The notes: a model not told the origin generated them from the letters alone. Shown: positions 19,236 to 28,179, counted from the stretch's first letter. The stretch is DNA of 64,000 nucleotides from CAIVPM01 sp964477265 (GCA_964477265.1 CAYZDJ010000008.1:1-64000), one strand, 5' to 3'. A program made the numbers and translations.

Positions 19236-20453
19236 ATGAAGAAAAATTTTAAAGGCATTGGCTCTACTGCATTGCATAGTGCAACAAACATAAATAGTGA
19301 GGATGCACATTTAGTACCCATTTATGCTACTTCAACATTTACTTACGAAAGCACAGAAATTGGTATAGAAAGATTTCAGGATATTGATAAAGCGAAAATT
19401 TATAGCAGGTGGGCAAACCCAACTTGCAAGGCTGTTGAAGAAACCATAGCTGCTTTAGAGGCATTTGATTTAAAAGACAATAATGGAAATAACCTACAGT
19501 TAAAAGCTTTGCTGCATAGTAGTGGTCAAGCTGCAATGGCTACAATGTTTTTAAGCAATTTGCAACATGGCGATGCCATTATTTCTCACTACAGTTTGTA
19601 TGGTGGTACTTACGAATTATTGCATAAAGTACTTGATAATACTGGCATAAAACCCATTATAACCAACTTTAATAATGTTGATGAAGTTGAAAAAATTATT
19701 CAGCAAAATGCTGCAATAAAATTAATGCACATTGAAACGCCAGCTAACCCTACAAACCAATGTGTAGATATTGAGGCATTGAGTAACCTTGCCAAAAAAT
19801 TTAATCTAATTGTAACTGTAGATAACACATTTGCCACGCCTTATTTGCAGCAACCATTTAAGTACAATGTTGATTTTGTTTTTCACTCAACCACTAAGTT
19901 TTTAAATGGGCATGGCACTGCCATTGGTGGCATTTTATTGGGCAAAGACATTGAATTTATGAGAACTAAAGCCTGGAAATGGTTTGCATTGCTAGGTGGT
20001 AACAGCAATCCTTTTGAAGCTTTTTTATTGTTAAATGGTATAAAGACTTTAGAGATAAGGATGCAGCAACATTGTAAAAATGCTGAACAGCTTGCTAACT
20101 ATTTACAACAACATAATGCCATTGAAAAAGTAAATTACGTTGGCTTAACATCGCACCCAGATTTTGACATTGCAAAAAAGCAAATGCGAATGCCTACGCC
20201 TGTTTTTAGTTTTGAATTAAAAGGTGGCTTTAAGGCTGGTGTTGATTTTCAAAACAAATTGCAAATGTGCACAAGGGCAGTTTCATTAGGCACAGTAGAT
20301 ACGTTAATCTCACATCCTGCAAGCACAACACATGTATCTGTGCCACGAGAAGAAAGGATAAAATTTGGCATTACAGATGGATTGATAAGATTGAGTGTTG
20401 GCATTGAAAACATTGAAGATATTATTGATGATTTTGAACAAGCGTTAGGCTAA
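19236..20453 (+). CDS. Trans-sulfuration family PLP enzyme (Cys/Met metabolism)
   Basis: This 405-residue enzyme is of the cystathionine gamma-synthase/methionine gamma-lyase/O-acylhomoserine sulfhydrylase family. The PLP lysine is in HSTTKFLNGHG near residue 225, the phosphate-binding stretch SSGQAAMATM is near 95, and the active-site aspartate is in TVDNTFATPYL. The family cannot be split into lyase and sulfhydrylase by eye. The SLYGGTYELLHKVL and SRWANPTCKAVEE segments favour methionine gamma-lyase or O-acetylhomoserine sulfhydrylase. ATG start. It stands alone between DUF4419 and psd. Confidence 0.82.
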   Translation: MKKNFKGIGSTALHSATNINSEDAHLVPIYATSTFTYESTEIGIERFQDIDKAKIYSRWANPTCKAVEETIAALEAFDLKDNNGNNLQLKALLHSSGQAAMATMFLSNLQHGDAIISHYSLYGGTYELLHKVLDNTGIKPIITNFNNVDEVEKIIQQNAAIKLMHIETPANPTNQCVDIEALSNLAKKFNLIVTVDNTFATPYLQQPFKYNVDFVFHSTTKFLNGHGTAIGGILLGKDIEFMRTKAWKWFALLGGNSNPFEAFLLLNGIKTLEIRMQQHCKNAEQLANYLQQHNAIEKVNYVGLTSHPDFDIAKKQMRMPTPVFSFELKGGFKAGVDFQNKLQMCTRAVSLGTVDTLISHPASTTHVSVPREERIKFGITDGLIRLSVGIENIEDIIDDFEQALG

Positions 20454-20489
20454 ATCTTTAAATCATAAATCAACCAATCATCATTCCTA

Positions 20490-20497
20490 TATATTTG
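20490..20497 (+). promoter_or_regulatory. Bacteroidota -7 promoter box (TATATTTG) for psd
   Basis: An exact TAnnTTTG match ends only 15 bp before the psd ATG at 20513. If it is used, transcription would begin about 5-8 bases before the start codon, giving a nearly leaderless mRNA. Confidence 0.4.
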
Positions 20498-20512
20498 CCT
20501 TTTAAATTTTTT

Positions 20513-21172
20513 ATGACAATACACAGAGAAGGCTTTAGAACCATTGGCATTACAGCGTTAATCTTTGGTGCAATCAATATTTTTTCTTTCAATTTTTTTA
20601 GTGAATCAACTCCATGGTTAAGTGGGTTAATATTTTTTGTTACACTATTTTTATTTCTTTTTATCATCTCTTTTTTCAGGGTACCAAATAGGGTGTTAAC
20701 TAAAGATGATACAAAAATTATTTGCCCAGCCGATGGTAAAGTTGTAGTAATTGAAGAGATAAATGATGTTGAATTTTTTAAAGGCAAATGCTTGCAGGTA
20801 AGCATTTTTATGAGCCCTGCCAATGTGCATCAAAATCGCCATCCAATGAGTGGTGAGGTAATTTATAATCAATACCATAAAGGAAAATATCTTGTTGCAT
20901 GGCATCCAAAAAGCAGCACAGAAAATGAAAGGTGGAGTGTGGCTGTAAAAAATAATTATGGTACTATTTTATACAAACAAATTGCTGGTGCATTGGCAAA
21001 AAGAATTTGTAATTACAGCAAAGTAGGCGAACAAATAAAACAAACAGATGAATATGGCTTTATAAAGTTTGGCAGCAGGGTTGATATTTTGTTGCCAATT
21101 GGTACAAAAGTTAATGTAACAATGAATCAGGTTGTGCAAGGTGGGGTAACAGTTTTGGGAAGCTGGATTTAA
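20513..21172 (+). CDS. psd: Phosphatidylserine decarboxylase, short form
   Basis: The enzyme makes phosphatidylethanolamine from phosphatidylserine at the inner membrane. It has 219 residues, matching the short Psd subfamily. Two hydrophobic segments lie near residues 12-50. The catalytic core has CPADGKVVVIEE, the conserved MSPANVHQNRHPMSG near residue 100, and the FGSR site near residue 185, where the proenzyme cleaves itself to create the pyruvoyl group. An in-frame TTG at 20495 sits within the promoter box, so ATG 20513 was chosen. Confidence 0.9.
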   Translation: MTIHREGFRTIGITALIFGAINIFSFNFFSESTPWLSGLIFFVTLFLFLFIISFFRVPNRVLTKDDTKIICPADGKVVVIEEINDVEFFKGKCLQVSIFMSPANVHQNRHPMSGEVIYNQYHKGKYLVAWHPKSSTENERWSVAVKNNYGTILYKQIAGALAKRICNYSKVGEQIKQTDEYGFIKFGSRVDILLPIGTKVNVTMNQVVQGGVTVLGSWI

Positions 21173-21248
21173 ATAATTAACAAAATTTTTAGTAAATCGT
21201 ATTTCTAAACTCCCTAATTTGCAGTTTCAAAAATTAAAATTTTACATT

Positions 21249-21428
21249 ATGAAAAAATTATTCGTGTTGGCTACTGCAGCTTTTTTAGTAACTGGTGTTG
21301 CATTTGCAGGAGAAGGTAAAAAGAAAGAGTGCAGTAAAGACAAAAAAGAATGCTGCAAAAAAGGTGGAAAAAAAGCTTGCTGCAAAAAAGATAAAAAAGC
21401 TGAAAAAGTAGAAGAGAAAAAAGCTTAA
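21249..21428 (+). CDS. Small exported Cys/Lys-rich protein
   Basis: This 59-residue protein has a signal peptide (residues 1-21, ending VAFA) and a mature part made almost wholly of Lys, Glu and Cys. CC pairs in KECCKKGGKKACCKK are spaced like soft-metal ligands. It probably binds a metal (copper, zinc or iron) or an anionic partner outside the inner membrane. That is inference; no named family was recognised. A bidirectional terminator follows immediately. ATG 21249 is chosen over an upstream TTG because it begins a proper signal peptide. Confidence 0.65.
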   Translation: MKKLFVLATAAFLVTGVAFAGEGKKKECSKDKKECCKKGGKKACCKKDKKAEKVEEKKA

Positions 21429-21447
21429 TTCAATCTTACAAAAAATT

Positions 21448-21475
21448 AAAATGCCTCGATTATTCGAGGCATTTT
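21448..21475. terminator. Bidirectional terminator
   Basis: A 12-bp stem AAAATGCCTCGA with TTAT loop (21448-21459 and 21464-21475) has A and T tracts on its arms. It separates the small exported protein from the convergent serine hydrolase. Confidence 0.88.
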
Positions 21476-22984
21476 TTATATCTTTTTAAACGTATAAGCA
21501 TCATATTCTATAAAGTCGCTTACTTTAATTTCAATGCTTTTTACTTTCTTTTCTTTTACATCAAACTCGGTTTTAAATATGCCGTACATTATTGGATTGT
21601 AAGTAATAAGCCACTCACCATTATCCATGTATTGTAATATTGCAGTTAAATTACTATGGCTGTTAAATTTTACTTTTAAATCATTGCCTTCTGCAACAAT
21701 ATTTATTGTTCCATATAACTGGTTGCTATAAGTTCCTTCGTAGTTTTTAAGTGGCAGGGCAGGTTTATTATTTTTTAATCTTGCTTTCCAGCTATTAATT
21801 TCAGTTTGTTGTTCATCCATTTCCTTCAAATGTGCCTGCAATTTTTGTTTGCTGCGATTTACATAAGGCACATCTAAATAGGCATCCAAAATTTGCAAAC
21901 GCAATAGCTCAAAAAAGTTTTGGTTATCATTGTTTGTTAAAACACTAATGCCCAAATTTATTTCTGGAACAAAGCAAGTATTGGTTACAAAACCATCTGC
22001 ACCACCAGTATGATTGAATATTTGCTTACATTGATAATCGCTCATAAAAACACCCAAACCATAACCACTAAAATGTGTTGTTCCTTTTTTTCTACTGCTG
22101 ATTGGCGTTATCATATCACGTGTTTTTGCAACAACCTGCCAAGGCAAAATTTGTTTGCTGTTGTATCTACCGCTATCTAATTGCATCATCAGCCAATGGC
22201 TTAAATCATTTACACAACTTACCATGCTTGTAGCTGGTGCCATGTTATCAATCTTGTCAAATGGAATGGCAGTAAGGCTTCCAGCAAAAGAGTTGGTGTA
22301 TGGATAAGCAATATTGTCAAGTTGTTCCATACCCTGTGTAAGTGTTTTTGTTCTACTCATTTCAAGTGGCGTTACCAAACTATCCTTAACATATTGCTCC
22401 CAGGTTTTAGCTGTAACTTTTTCAATCACTTCGCCAGCAGTTAAAAAACAACTATTACAATAACCATAACTTGCTCTAAAATTATTGGTAGGTTTTAGAT
22501 AACGCATTTTATGCATCACTTCTCTCCTACTTAAAGCACTATTCCAAAAAGTAAAATCGCCTTGAAAGGTTTTTGTACCAAGATGATGACCCAACATATC
22601 TTTTATAGTTACAAGGCTTGTTGTGTTATTATCGTACAATTTAAAGTCAGGAAAATATTTTGTTATTTTATCATCAAGAGAAAGCTTTTTATTAAAATCC
22701 AATTGAGCCAAAGCTGTACCAGTAAACAGCTTGCTGTTACTTGCTATAATGAATAGCGTATTTTCATCAACAGGTTCCTGTGATTGCAAATTCTTTACAC
22801 CATAGCCTTTTTTAACCACAATATTCCCATCGTGTACAATAGTTATAGCAAGCCCCGGGATTTTCCAATCTTTAATACCTTCTTTTATATAACTATCCAA
22901 ACTGTCTTTTATAAAGGCAGGTTGTGCCTTAGAAATTATAAACAAAAAAGAAAAAACAGAAAACAAAAAGCATTTTCTCATCAT
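21476..22984 (-). CDS. Serine hydrolase, class C beta-lactamase/D-Ala-D-Ala carboxypeptidase family
   Basis: This exported 502-residue protein has a signal peptide MRKCFLFSVFSFLF...KAQ. The penicillin-recognising fold shows the SxxK motif (SNSK, near residue 78), a Tyr-x-Asn motif (YCN, in SYGYCNSCF, near residue 180) and HTGGADGF as the KTG-like third motif near residue 325. A C-terminal lipocalin-like beta domain follows, as in other PBP4*/esterase relatives. The substrate is unknown and could be a peptidoglycan peptide, an ester or a D-amino acid peptide. The longer in-frame start at 23029 would place 15 residues before the signal peptide, so the ATG pair at 22984/22981 is preferred. Confidence 0.82.
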   Translation of the reverse strand: MMRKCFLFSVFSFLFIISKAQPAFIKDSLDSYIKEGIKDWKIPGLAITIVHDGNIVVKKGYGVKNLQSQEPVDENTLFIIASNSKLFTGTALAQLDFNKKLSLDDKITKYFPDFKLYDNNTTSLVTIKDMLGHHLGTKTFQGDFTFWNSALSRREVMHKMRYLKPTNNFRASYGYCNSCFLTAGEVIEKVTAKTWEQYVKDSLVTPLEMSRTKTLTQGMEQLDNIAYPYTNSFAGSLTAIPFDKIDNMAPATSMVSCVNDLSHWLMMQLDSGRYNSKQILPWQVVAKTRDMITPISSRKKGTTHFSGYGLGVFMSDYQCKQIFNHTGGADGFVTNTCFVPEINLGISVLTNNDNQNFFELLRLQILDAYLDVPYVNRSKQKLQAHLKEMDEQQTEINSWKARLKNNKPALPLKNYEGTYSNQLYGTINIVAEGNDLKVKFNSHSNLTAILQYMDNGEWLITYNPIMYGIFKTEFDVKEKKVKSIEIKVSDFIEYDAYTFKKI

Positions 22985-23052
22985 AATAAATAATTTATAG
23001 TTAGCAGTAAATTCTCTAACTAATCTCACAATATTATTTTATATCAATTCTT

Positions 23053-23116
23053 CTCGCAGATTGTACAGATAACACAGAAAATATCTGCGATATCAGTGTT
23101 ATCTATGAGAGAATTA
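23053..23116. repeat. Palindromic CGCAGATT-type intergenic repeat
   Basis: The stretch reads TCGCAGATTGTACAGATAAC and onward and contains an inverted pair, GATAACAC with GTGTTATC, around a CTGCGATATC centre. A diverged copy of its second half lies at 26840-26887. The type resembles interspersed repeats often seen between genes in Bacteroidota. Confidence 0.55.
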
Positions 23117-23191
23117 TTTCAATTTAATTCTATAGGGTTACTTGCTAACTATTATCATAAAAACTTCTTAAAAAATAAATACTCAAATAGA

Positions 23192-23217
23192 TTGGCATTA
23201 TTTTTTAAGCACCTTTG
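23192..23217 (+). promoter_or_regulatory. Candidate promoter of the outer-membrane barrel gene
   Basis: TTG at 23192-23194 and CCTTTG at 23212-23217 are 19 bp apart from TTG to TTTG, the usual -33/-7 distance for Bacteroidota. The ATG follows 18 bp later. The first two bases of the -7 box are not TA. Confidence 0.4.
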
Positions 23218-23235
23218 TAACTAAATTAAAACGTT

Positions 23236-23814
23236 ATGAAAAAGACTATTATTGCCTTATGTGCATTATGCTTTAGCACAACACTAACAAATGCACAAGA
23301 TTTTAAAATGGGCTTAAAAGCTGGTGCAAATTTCACTAAAATTGATGGCAAGGCATTAAAAGATGAATACAAATTAAATTATCACGCTGGTGTATTTTTT
23401 GAAATTGAATTGAACAAAAAAATTGGATTGCAGCCAGAAGTCTTGCTATCACAAACAAAAGTGGAAACGAATATTGTTTTAAATCCTTTAGGTCAAGAGC
23501 TACCAAATTCAAGTGCTAAATTAAATTACTTAAGTATTCCAATTCTTTTTAAATATAAAATTGGCAAAGTTGTAGTACTAAATATTGGACCTCAGTATAG
23601 CATTTTATTAAATAATGATGCAACTTTTTGGGGTGGTGCTCAGAAAACTTTTAAAGATGGCGACTTTGCAATGGTTGGTGGTGTTCAGTTTAATTTCAAA
23701 TATTTAAGATTATATGGAAGATATAATATTGGCTTAAATAGTATTAATGATATTAGTAATAGTGAAAACTGGAAAAGCCAGCAATTGCAATTAGGTTTAG
23801 GTTTTAGATTTTAA
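23236..23814 (+). CDS. Outer-membrane beta-barrel protein, PorT-like family
   Basis: This 192-residue protein has a signal peptide (residues 1-20, ending TNAQ). Alternating hydrophobic strands start with GLKAGANFTKI, the usual opening of the PorT-like small barrels of Bacteroidota. The last strand (QLQLGLGFRF) ends in phenylalanine, as expected for assembly by BamA. The cargo or role is unknown. It is a single-gene unit with its own promoter and terminator. Confidence 0.8.
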   Translation: MKKTIIALCALCFSTTLTNAQDFKMGLKAGANFTKIDGKALKDEYKLNYHAGVFFEIELNKKIGLQPEVLLSQTKVETNIVLNPLGQELPNSSAKLNYLSIPILFKYKIGKVVVLNIGPQYSILLNNDATFWGGAQKTFKDGDFAMVGGVQFNFKYLRLYGRYNIGLNSINDISNSENWKSQQLQLGLGFRF

Positions 23815-23844
23815 ATAGTGTGTTGTTTTTTTGAATACTGCCAA

Positions 23845-23876
23845 GCTAGCGAACACAAGTGTTTGTTAGCTTTTTT
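23845..23876 (+). terminator. Rho-independent terminator after the barrel gene
   Basis: The stem GCTAGCGAACAC/GTGTTTGTTAGC (23845-23856 with 23859-23870, two G-U pairs) is followed by six T. Confidence 0.8.
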
Positions 23877-24042
23877 GTTTTTAGAATTAACCACAAATGC
23901 ACGAATAAAAATAATTTTAAAAACATTATTGCATTACTTACAAACTAATATGTGCCTTGCTCCTTCGCGTCTTTGCGTGAAAAACATTTGTACCTAAAAA
24001 TTATTTACCAAAACGATAAACTGCAAACCACAAACGAATACA

Positions 24043-24050
24043 TACTTTTG
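24043..24050 (+). promoter_or_regulatory. Bacteroidota -7 promoter box (TACTTTTG) for mqnE
   Basis: An exact TAnnTTTG match ends 13 bp before the ATG of mqnE, implying a very short leader. The intergenic region before it (23877-24042) also has a CTTCGCGTCTTTGCGTG segment, a common filler sequence of this phylum, and no gene. Confidence 0.45.
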
Positions 24051-24063
24051 CACAAACATTTTT

Positions 24064-25200
24064 ATGAGCAGTATTTTAAACATAATTGATAATACAAAAG
24101 ATACAGATCTAAAGCATATTGCAGATAAAATAATTGATAACGAAAGATTGAGTTTTGATGATGGCGTAATGCTTTTTGAAAAAGGAAGTTTAGCTTATTT
24201 AGGTGCATTGGCAAACTTTGTAAGAGAAGCCAAACATGGTGACAATACATATTTCAACAAAAATTTTCATATAGAACCTACAAATGTTTGTGTGTTTAGT
24301 TGCAACTTTTGTTCTTATAGCAAGCTATATGCAAAACGAGACGAAGGCTGGGAATTAAGCATTGAACAAATGATGCATATTGTAAAAAAATATGATGGCA
24401 AACCTGTAACTGAAGTTCATATTGTTGGTGGTGTGCATCCAAAAATGACGTTAGATTTTTTTGTAGAATTATTACAACAGATTAAAGCACATAGATCAGA
24501 TTTACACATAAAAGGTTTTACTCCTGTAGAGTTAGACTATATGTTTAAAAAAGCAAAAATGAGTGTTGAAGATGGAATGAAACTATTGCACAGTGCAGGT
24601 TTAGACAGTTTACCTGGTGGTGGTGCCGAAATTTTTCATCCTGAAATAAGAGAGCAGATTTGTGCAGATAAAGTTGATGCAAATGGTTGGTTAAACATAC
24701 ACAAAGCTGCACACAATATAGGTATGCACAGCAATGCAACTATGCTTTATGGACATATAGAAAAGTATTGGCATAGAGTTGACCACATGGAAAAATTACG
24801 TCAGTTGCAAGATGAGACAAATGGCTTCAACACCTTTATTCCTTTAAAGTTCAGGAATAAGGATAACGACATGAGCAATATTGCAGAAAGCAGTGTGATA
24901 GAGGATTTAAAGGTTTATGCAGTAGGCAGGTTGTACCTTGATAACTTCAATCATGTAAAAGCATATTGGCCAATGCTTGGTCGCCACAATGCACAGCTTA
25001 CATTAAACTTTGGTGTTAATGATATTGATGGAACGATTGATGACACAACAAAAATTTATAGTATGGCTGGCAGCGAAGAACAAACACCAGCAATGACTAC
25101 AAAGGAATTGGTTACATTAATAAAGCAAGCTAATAGAAAGCCAATCGAACGTGATACTTTGTATAATGTGCTTACAGATTATAGTGTTGCAGAAGCGTAA
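24064..25200 (+). CDS. mqnE: Aminofutalosine synthase (radical SAM, menaquinone pathway)
   Basis: This 378-residue radical SAM enzyme has the cluster motif CVFSCNFCSYS near residue 78. The preceding stretch YFNKNFHIEPTNVC and the VHIVGGVHP segment are typical of MqnE, which joins SAM and a chorismate-derived enolpyruvyl benzoate to give aminofutalosine. The closest alternative is MqnC or a CofH relative. The HIEPTNVC stretch favours MqnE. Its presence suggests that menaquinone is made by the futalosine route. No other mqn gene is in the window. Confidence 0.8.
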   Translation: MSSILNIIDNTKDTDLKHIADKIIDNERLSFDDGVMLFEKGSLAYLGALANFVREAKHGDNTYFNKNFHIEPTNVCVFSCNFCSYSKLYAKRDEGWELSIEQMMHIVKKYDGKPVTEVHIVGGVHPKMTLDFFVELLQQIKAHRSDLHIKGFTPVELDYMFKKAKMSVEDGMKLLHSAGLDSLPGGGAEIFHPEIREQICADKVDANGWLNIHKAAHNIGMHSNATMLYGHIEKYWHRVDHMEKLRQLQDETNGFNTFIPLKFRNKDNDMSNIAESSVIEDLKVYAVGRLYLDNFNHVKAYWPMLGRHNAQLTLNFGVNDIDGTIDDTTKIYSMAGSEEQTPAMTTKELVTLIKQANRKPIERDTLYNVLTDYSVAEA

Positions 25201-25205
25201 AACAA

Positions 25206-25292
25206 TTTCGTTAAGAGAAAATAAGTAAAAGAGCTAATGAGTAATAAGTTTGTTAACTCTTCATGTTATTTTCTTCTTATCTCATAGCGAAA
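25206..25292. repeat. Imperfect palindromic intergenic repeat, copy 1
   Basis: The left arm TTTCGTTAAGAGAAAATAAG and the complement of the right arm (TTTCGCTATGAGATAAGAAG) pair imperfectly over about 35 bp. The element lies between convergent mqnE and the DUF3592 gene. A related copy is at 42603-42683, also between convergent genes, so it may act as a bidirectional terminator. Confidence 0.5.
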
Positions 25293-25293
25293 C

Positions 25294-25704
25294 TTAAACA
25301 TACTTTCTGCTTTTAACTTCATCATCATCTTCAATCTCATCTTCATTTGGATTTTTAGTGATGCTTACTGCCAATTGATATAATGCAAACATTAAAACTG
25401 ATGACAATAATAATTCGCCCCAAGTGAACCAATAGCCCCAAAAGCTATACACAGCAGCCTTTTCAGGATGTGCAGGATTGTAAATTATTTTTACTTCTTC
25501 ATTAAGTTGTAACTTTCTAAAAACATAATTTGCATTAATAGTATAATTTTTATTATCTACTTTATAAGCAGCAATAACATTATTATTTTTATTAAAAGAT
25601 ATGGTTGCAGTGGCTACTTCACCATCAAAATAATCTGGCTCTCGAGTATAAAAAATATAGCAAGCATAACAAACCACATACAATATAAAAACTGCTTTAA
25701 ACAT
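25294..25704 (-). CDS. DUF3592-type membrane protein
   Basis: This small protein (136 residues) has one N-terminal and one C-terminal hydrophobic segment (about residues 1-18 and 88-110) around an extracytoplasmic beta domain. The EEVKIIYNPAHPEKAAVYSF stretch is typical of DUF3592. The function is unknown. It stands alone and diverges from the potassium channel gene 89 bp away. Confidence 0.65.
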   Translation of the reverse strand: MFKAVFILYVVCYACYIFYTREPDYFDGEVATATISFNKNNNVIAAYKVDNKNYTINANYVFRKLQLNEEVKIIYNPAHPEKAAVYSFWGYWFTWGELLLSSVLMFALYQLAVSITKNPNEDEIEDDDEVKSRKYV

Positions 25705-25793
25705 TAGTATTAAATTAAAACTACAAATATGATGTTTTGGATATTATATAACCTAACCTTCTTTTTGCAACAAAACTTTTATTACATTGCATT

Positions 25794-26804
25794 ATGTTTA
25801 AAAAACTACATCCTCTTACATTTTGGTTTGCTTTGGTATTGCTGATAATGTTGTTAGGCATATGTGGTTTTATGGTTATTGAAGGCTTTAGCTTTTTTGA
25901 TGCTTTGTATATGACAGTAATTACTGTAACTACAATTGGCTATAGCGAAACCCATACATTAAGCACATTTGGGCGTGTTTTCAATATCATTTTTATCATC
26001 ACTTCGTTTACTTTATTTACCTATTCGTTTGCAGTAATTACACGCTATATAACCAGTGGCGAAATGAAGAATTTTATAAAAAACAGAAAGCTTATGAAAC
26101 AAGTTAATCAATTAAATCAACACGTTGTTATTTGTGGCTTTGGGCGAAATGGGCAACAAACTGCACGAACCCTTTTAACACATAAAATTGACTTTATTGT
26201 TATTGACAGCAGACCAGAAATGATTGAGCTTTGGAGAGAATATGAGGGTACAGAAGTGTTGCATTTAATTGGTGATGCAACCGACGATAAAGTATTGCAA
26301 AAAGCAGGCATTGACAAAGCACACAGCCTTATTTGTGCTTTGCCAAATGATGCACAAAATGTATTTGTTGTATTAAGTGCAAGGCAATTAAATCCTAATT
26401 TAAAAATTGTAAGCCGTGCCTCAAATCACACATCAATAAACAAACTAAAAACTGCTGGTGCTAATAGCATAAGTATGCCTGAATTATTGGGTGGAACTTT
26501 TATGGCTACACAAATAAGCAAGCCAGATGTTATTGAGTTTATAGAATATTTAACTGGCGATGAAGGTGAAAGCATAAACATTGAAAGTGTTGATTTTTCT
26601 ATGCTTCCACCAGAAATACAAGGTAAAAGTTTACGCACAATAATGGATTGGAAAAAAACTGGAGTAACAAGTATTGGCATTAAAGAACCTAATGGAAAAT
26701 TTATTATTAACCCCAACGATGATATTTTGATTACAGAAGGAATGAAAGTAATTGTGCTTGGCAATAAACAACAAATTGATGCCATGAAACACAACGTCAA
26801 TTAG
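25794..26804 (+). CDS. Two-TM potassium channel with RCK (TrkA-N/TrkA-C) domain
   Basis: This 336-residue channel subunit has a first membrane helix at ~8-30 and a pore helix leading to the selectivity filter TVTTIGYSE near residue 48. The second helix lies at ~65-90. A cytosolic RCK domain follows, with the Rossmann nucleotide-binding motif GFGRNGQ near residue 114. The C-terminal TrkA-C subdomain ends in IKEPNGKFIINP. This MthK-like layout implies a ligand-gated K+ channel. The ligand (Ca2+, nucleotide) is not evident. It stands alone. Confidence 0.88.
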   Translation: MFKKLHPLTFWFALVLLIMLLGICGFMVIEGFSFFDALYMTVITVTTIGYSETHTLSTFGRVFNIIFIITSFTLFTYSFAVITRYITSGEMKNFIKNRKLMKQVNQLNQHVVICGFGRNGQQTARTLLTHKIDFIVIDSRPEMIELWREYEGTEVLHLIGDATDDKVLQKAGIDKAHSLICALPNDAQNVFVVLSARQLNPNLKIVSRASNHTSINKLKTAGANSISMPELLGGTFMATQISKPDVIEFIEYLTGDEGESINIESVDFSMLPPEIQGKSLRTIMDWKKTGVTSIGIKEPNGKFIINPNDDILITEGMKVIVLGNKQQIDAMKHNVN

Positions 26805-26839
26805 TAATTAGCAAGTAGAATTTAGCACTAAATAAATTT

Positions 26840-26887
26840 TCACTCACAGAAAACATCTGCGAAATCTATGTTATCAGTAAGAGATTG
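26840..26887. repeat. Diverged copy of the CTGCGA-type intergenic repeat
   Basis: CTCACAGAAAACATCTGCGA and the following bases match 23075-23116 at roughly 80% of positions. The copy lies between the convergent channel and miaE genes. Confidence 0.5.
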
Positions 26888-26888
26888 C

Positions 26889-27506
26889 TTAATGTACTCT
26901 ATCGCCTCTTACTTCCAAATTTTGTATTATTTCCTGTTCATATTTCAACCATTCCTGCCAGCGTTTTCTTACTTTGGCTTTTGGCAAATAATGTTCGGCA
27001 AGGTTGATGAATAGTGTATAATGCCCAGCTTCACTTTCCATAAATTTCCTGTAAAACTTTCTCAAGTAGGCATCAGTCATTCCTTCACTTAATCGTTTAA
27101 AGCGTTCACAACTTCTGGCTTCAATTAAAGCCATTGTAAGCATTTGGTCTAAAAATCTATCATCAATATGCCCACCTTTTTTTTGAAACTCAAGCAGCTT
27201 ATTTACATATTCGTCCCTACGTTGCCTGCCTAATTCAAGTCCACGTTTTTTCAATTCTGCAAGCACAGCCCTGAAGTGTCCCCATTCTTCAGTAACAATA
27301 GGTGCAAGCTGCTCTACCATTAAGCTTTTTTCTGGATAACGCTGAATGTATGAAATGCAGGTGGTCGCTGCCTTTTGTTCACAAAAAGCATGGTCAGTCA
27401 ATATCTCTTCAATACTTATTTCTGCAAGGTTTACCCAACGAGGATCTGTTGGTAATTTTAACCCAAGAATATTCCTTGTATGTTCATCAATTTTTTCTTT
27501 TGCCAT
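26889..27506 (-). CDS. miaE: tRNA-(ms2io6A)37 hydroxylase
   Basis: This di-iron monooxygenase hydroxylates 2-methylthio-N6-isopentenyladenosine at position 37 of tRNAs. At 205 residues it is a helical bundle with carboxylate/histidine iron ligands in EILTDHAFCEQKAA, EEWGHF, EARSCERF and ESEAGHYTLF. The start is placed at the ATG opening MAKEKIDEHT, six codons inside the longest frame. No miaA or miaB gene is beside it. Confidence 0.88.
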   Translation of the reverse strand: MAKEKIDEHTRNILGLKLPTDPRWVNLAEISIEEILTDHAFCEQKAATTCISYIQRYPEKSLMVEQLAPIVTEEWGHFRAVLAELKKRGLELGRQRRDEYVNKLLEFQKKGGHIDDRFLDQMLTMALIEARSCERFKRLSEGMTDAYLRKFYRKFMESEAGHYTLFINLAEHYLPKAKVRKRWQEWLKYEQEIIQNLEVRGDRVH

Positions 27507-27633
27507 AAAACAAATTCTTTGCAAATATTGGAAATGAGAATATTTATTACAAGTCTATTGAAATGATTTACAAGAAACATAAATTTGACAAATAATAATA
27601 ATAGATTAAATAAACAATTTCTTAAATAACAAG

Positions 27634-28179
27634 TTGCATATACTGAGATTAAATATTATAATAATTTACATACTGTGCTGCTCAACTATATCAGCTCAAA
27701 AAAGAGATGTTAATTTATTGTATACAACAAATGATAGTTTTATTACTAAGGTAAAAACTATTGATATTTTAAGAAAAAAATCTTTGTTCATATTTGCTTA
27801 TTTGAAATGGTCATCGTGGAGTTCAAACGAAACATTTTCTATAATTTCAGTTGATAAAAATGGTTGTTTAAATGCTTATCTTCTAACTTCAGCCAATGAA
27901 CTTATTACACAAAAAATAAGTAAAGATTCGCTTAAAAGAATTATTAGGGCTGTTTATGATGCTAACCTTTTTCAAATGAGATTACCATCTTCATGGGAGC
28001 AATATTGTGTTGATACAACATGGATTGGGGGCGATGGACCTCAATACGAATTTTTATTACTTACAAAAACAAAATCAAAAAGAATTTCTATTACAAGTGA
28101 TTATGGCTATTTTAAAGATTGTTTAAAAAATAGAGAATATGAAAGAATTCAAACCCTAATAAAGCAACTTTGGTCATAA
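27634..28179 (+). CDS. Small secreted protein of unknown function
   Basis: This protein of 181 residues has a hydrophobic N-terminus (about 1-20, ending ISAQ) that looks like a signal peptide. The mature part is mixed alpha/beta with no motif I recognise; WTIGGDGPQYEFLLL-like text near residue 130 stands out. The only in-frame start that keeps the signal peptide is TTG at 27634. The region is very AT-rich. It stands alone between miaE (divergent) and queA. Confidence 0.5.
   Translation: MHILRLNIIIIYILCCSTISAQKRDVNLLYTTNDSFITKVKTIDILRKKSLFIFAYLKWSSWSSNETFSIISVDKNGCLNAYLLTSANELITQKISKDSLKRIIRAVYDANLFQMRLPSSWEQYCVDTTWIGGDGPQYEFLLLTKTKSKRISITSDYGYFKDCLKNREYERIQTLIKQLWS

Noticed and set aside
20470..20823. 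117-codon frame on the - strand opposite psd
   Set aside because: Antisense to a clear psd gene, no family support.
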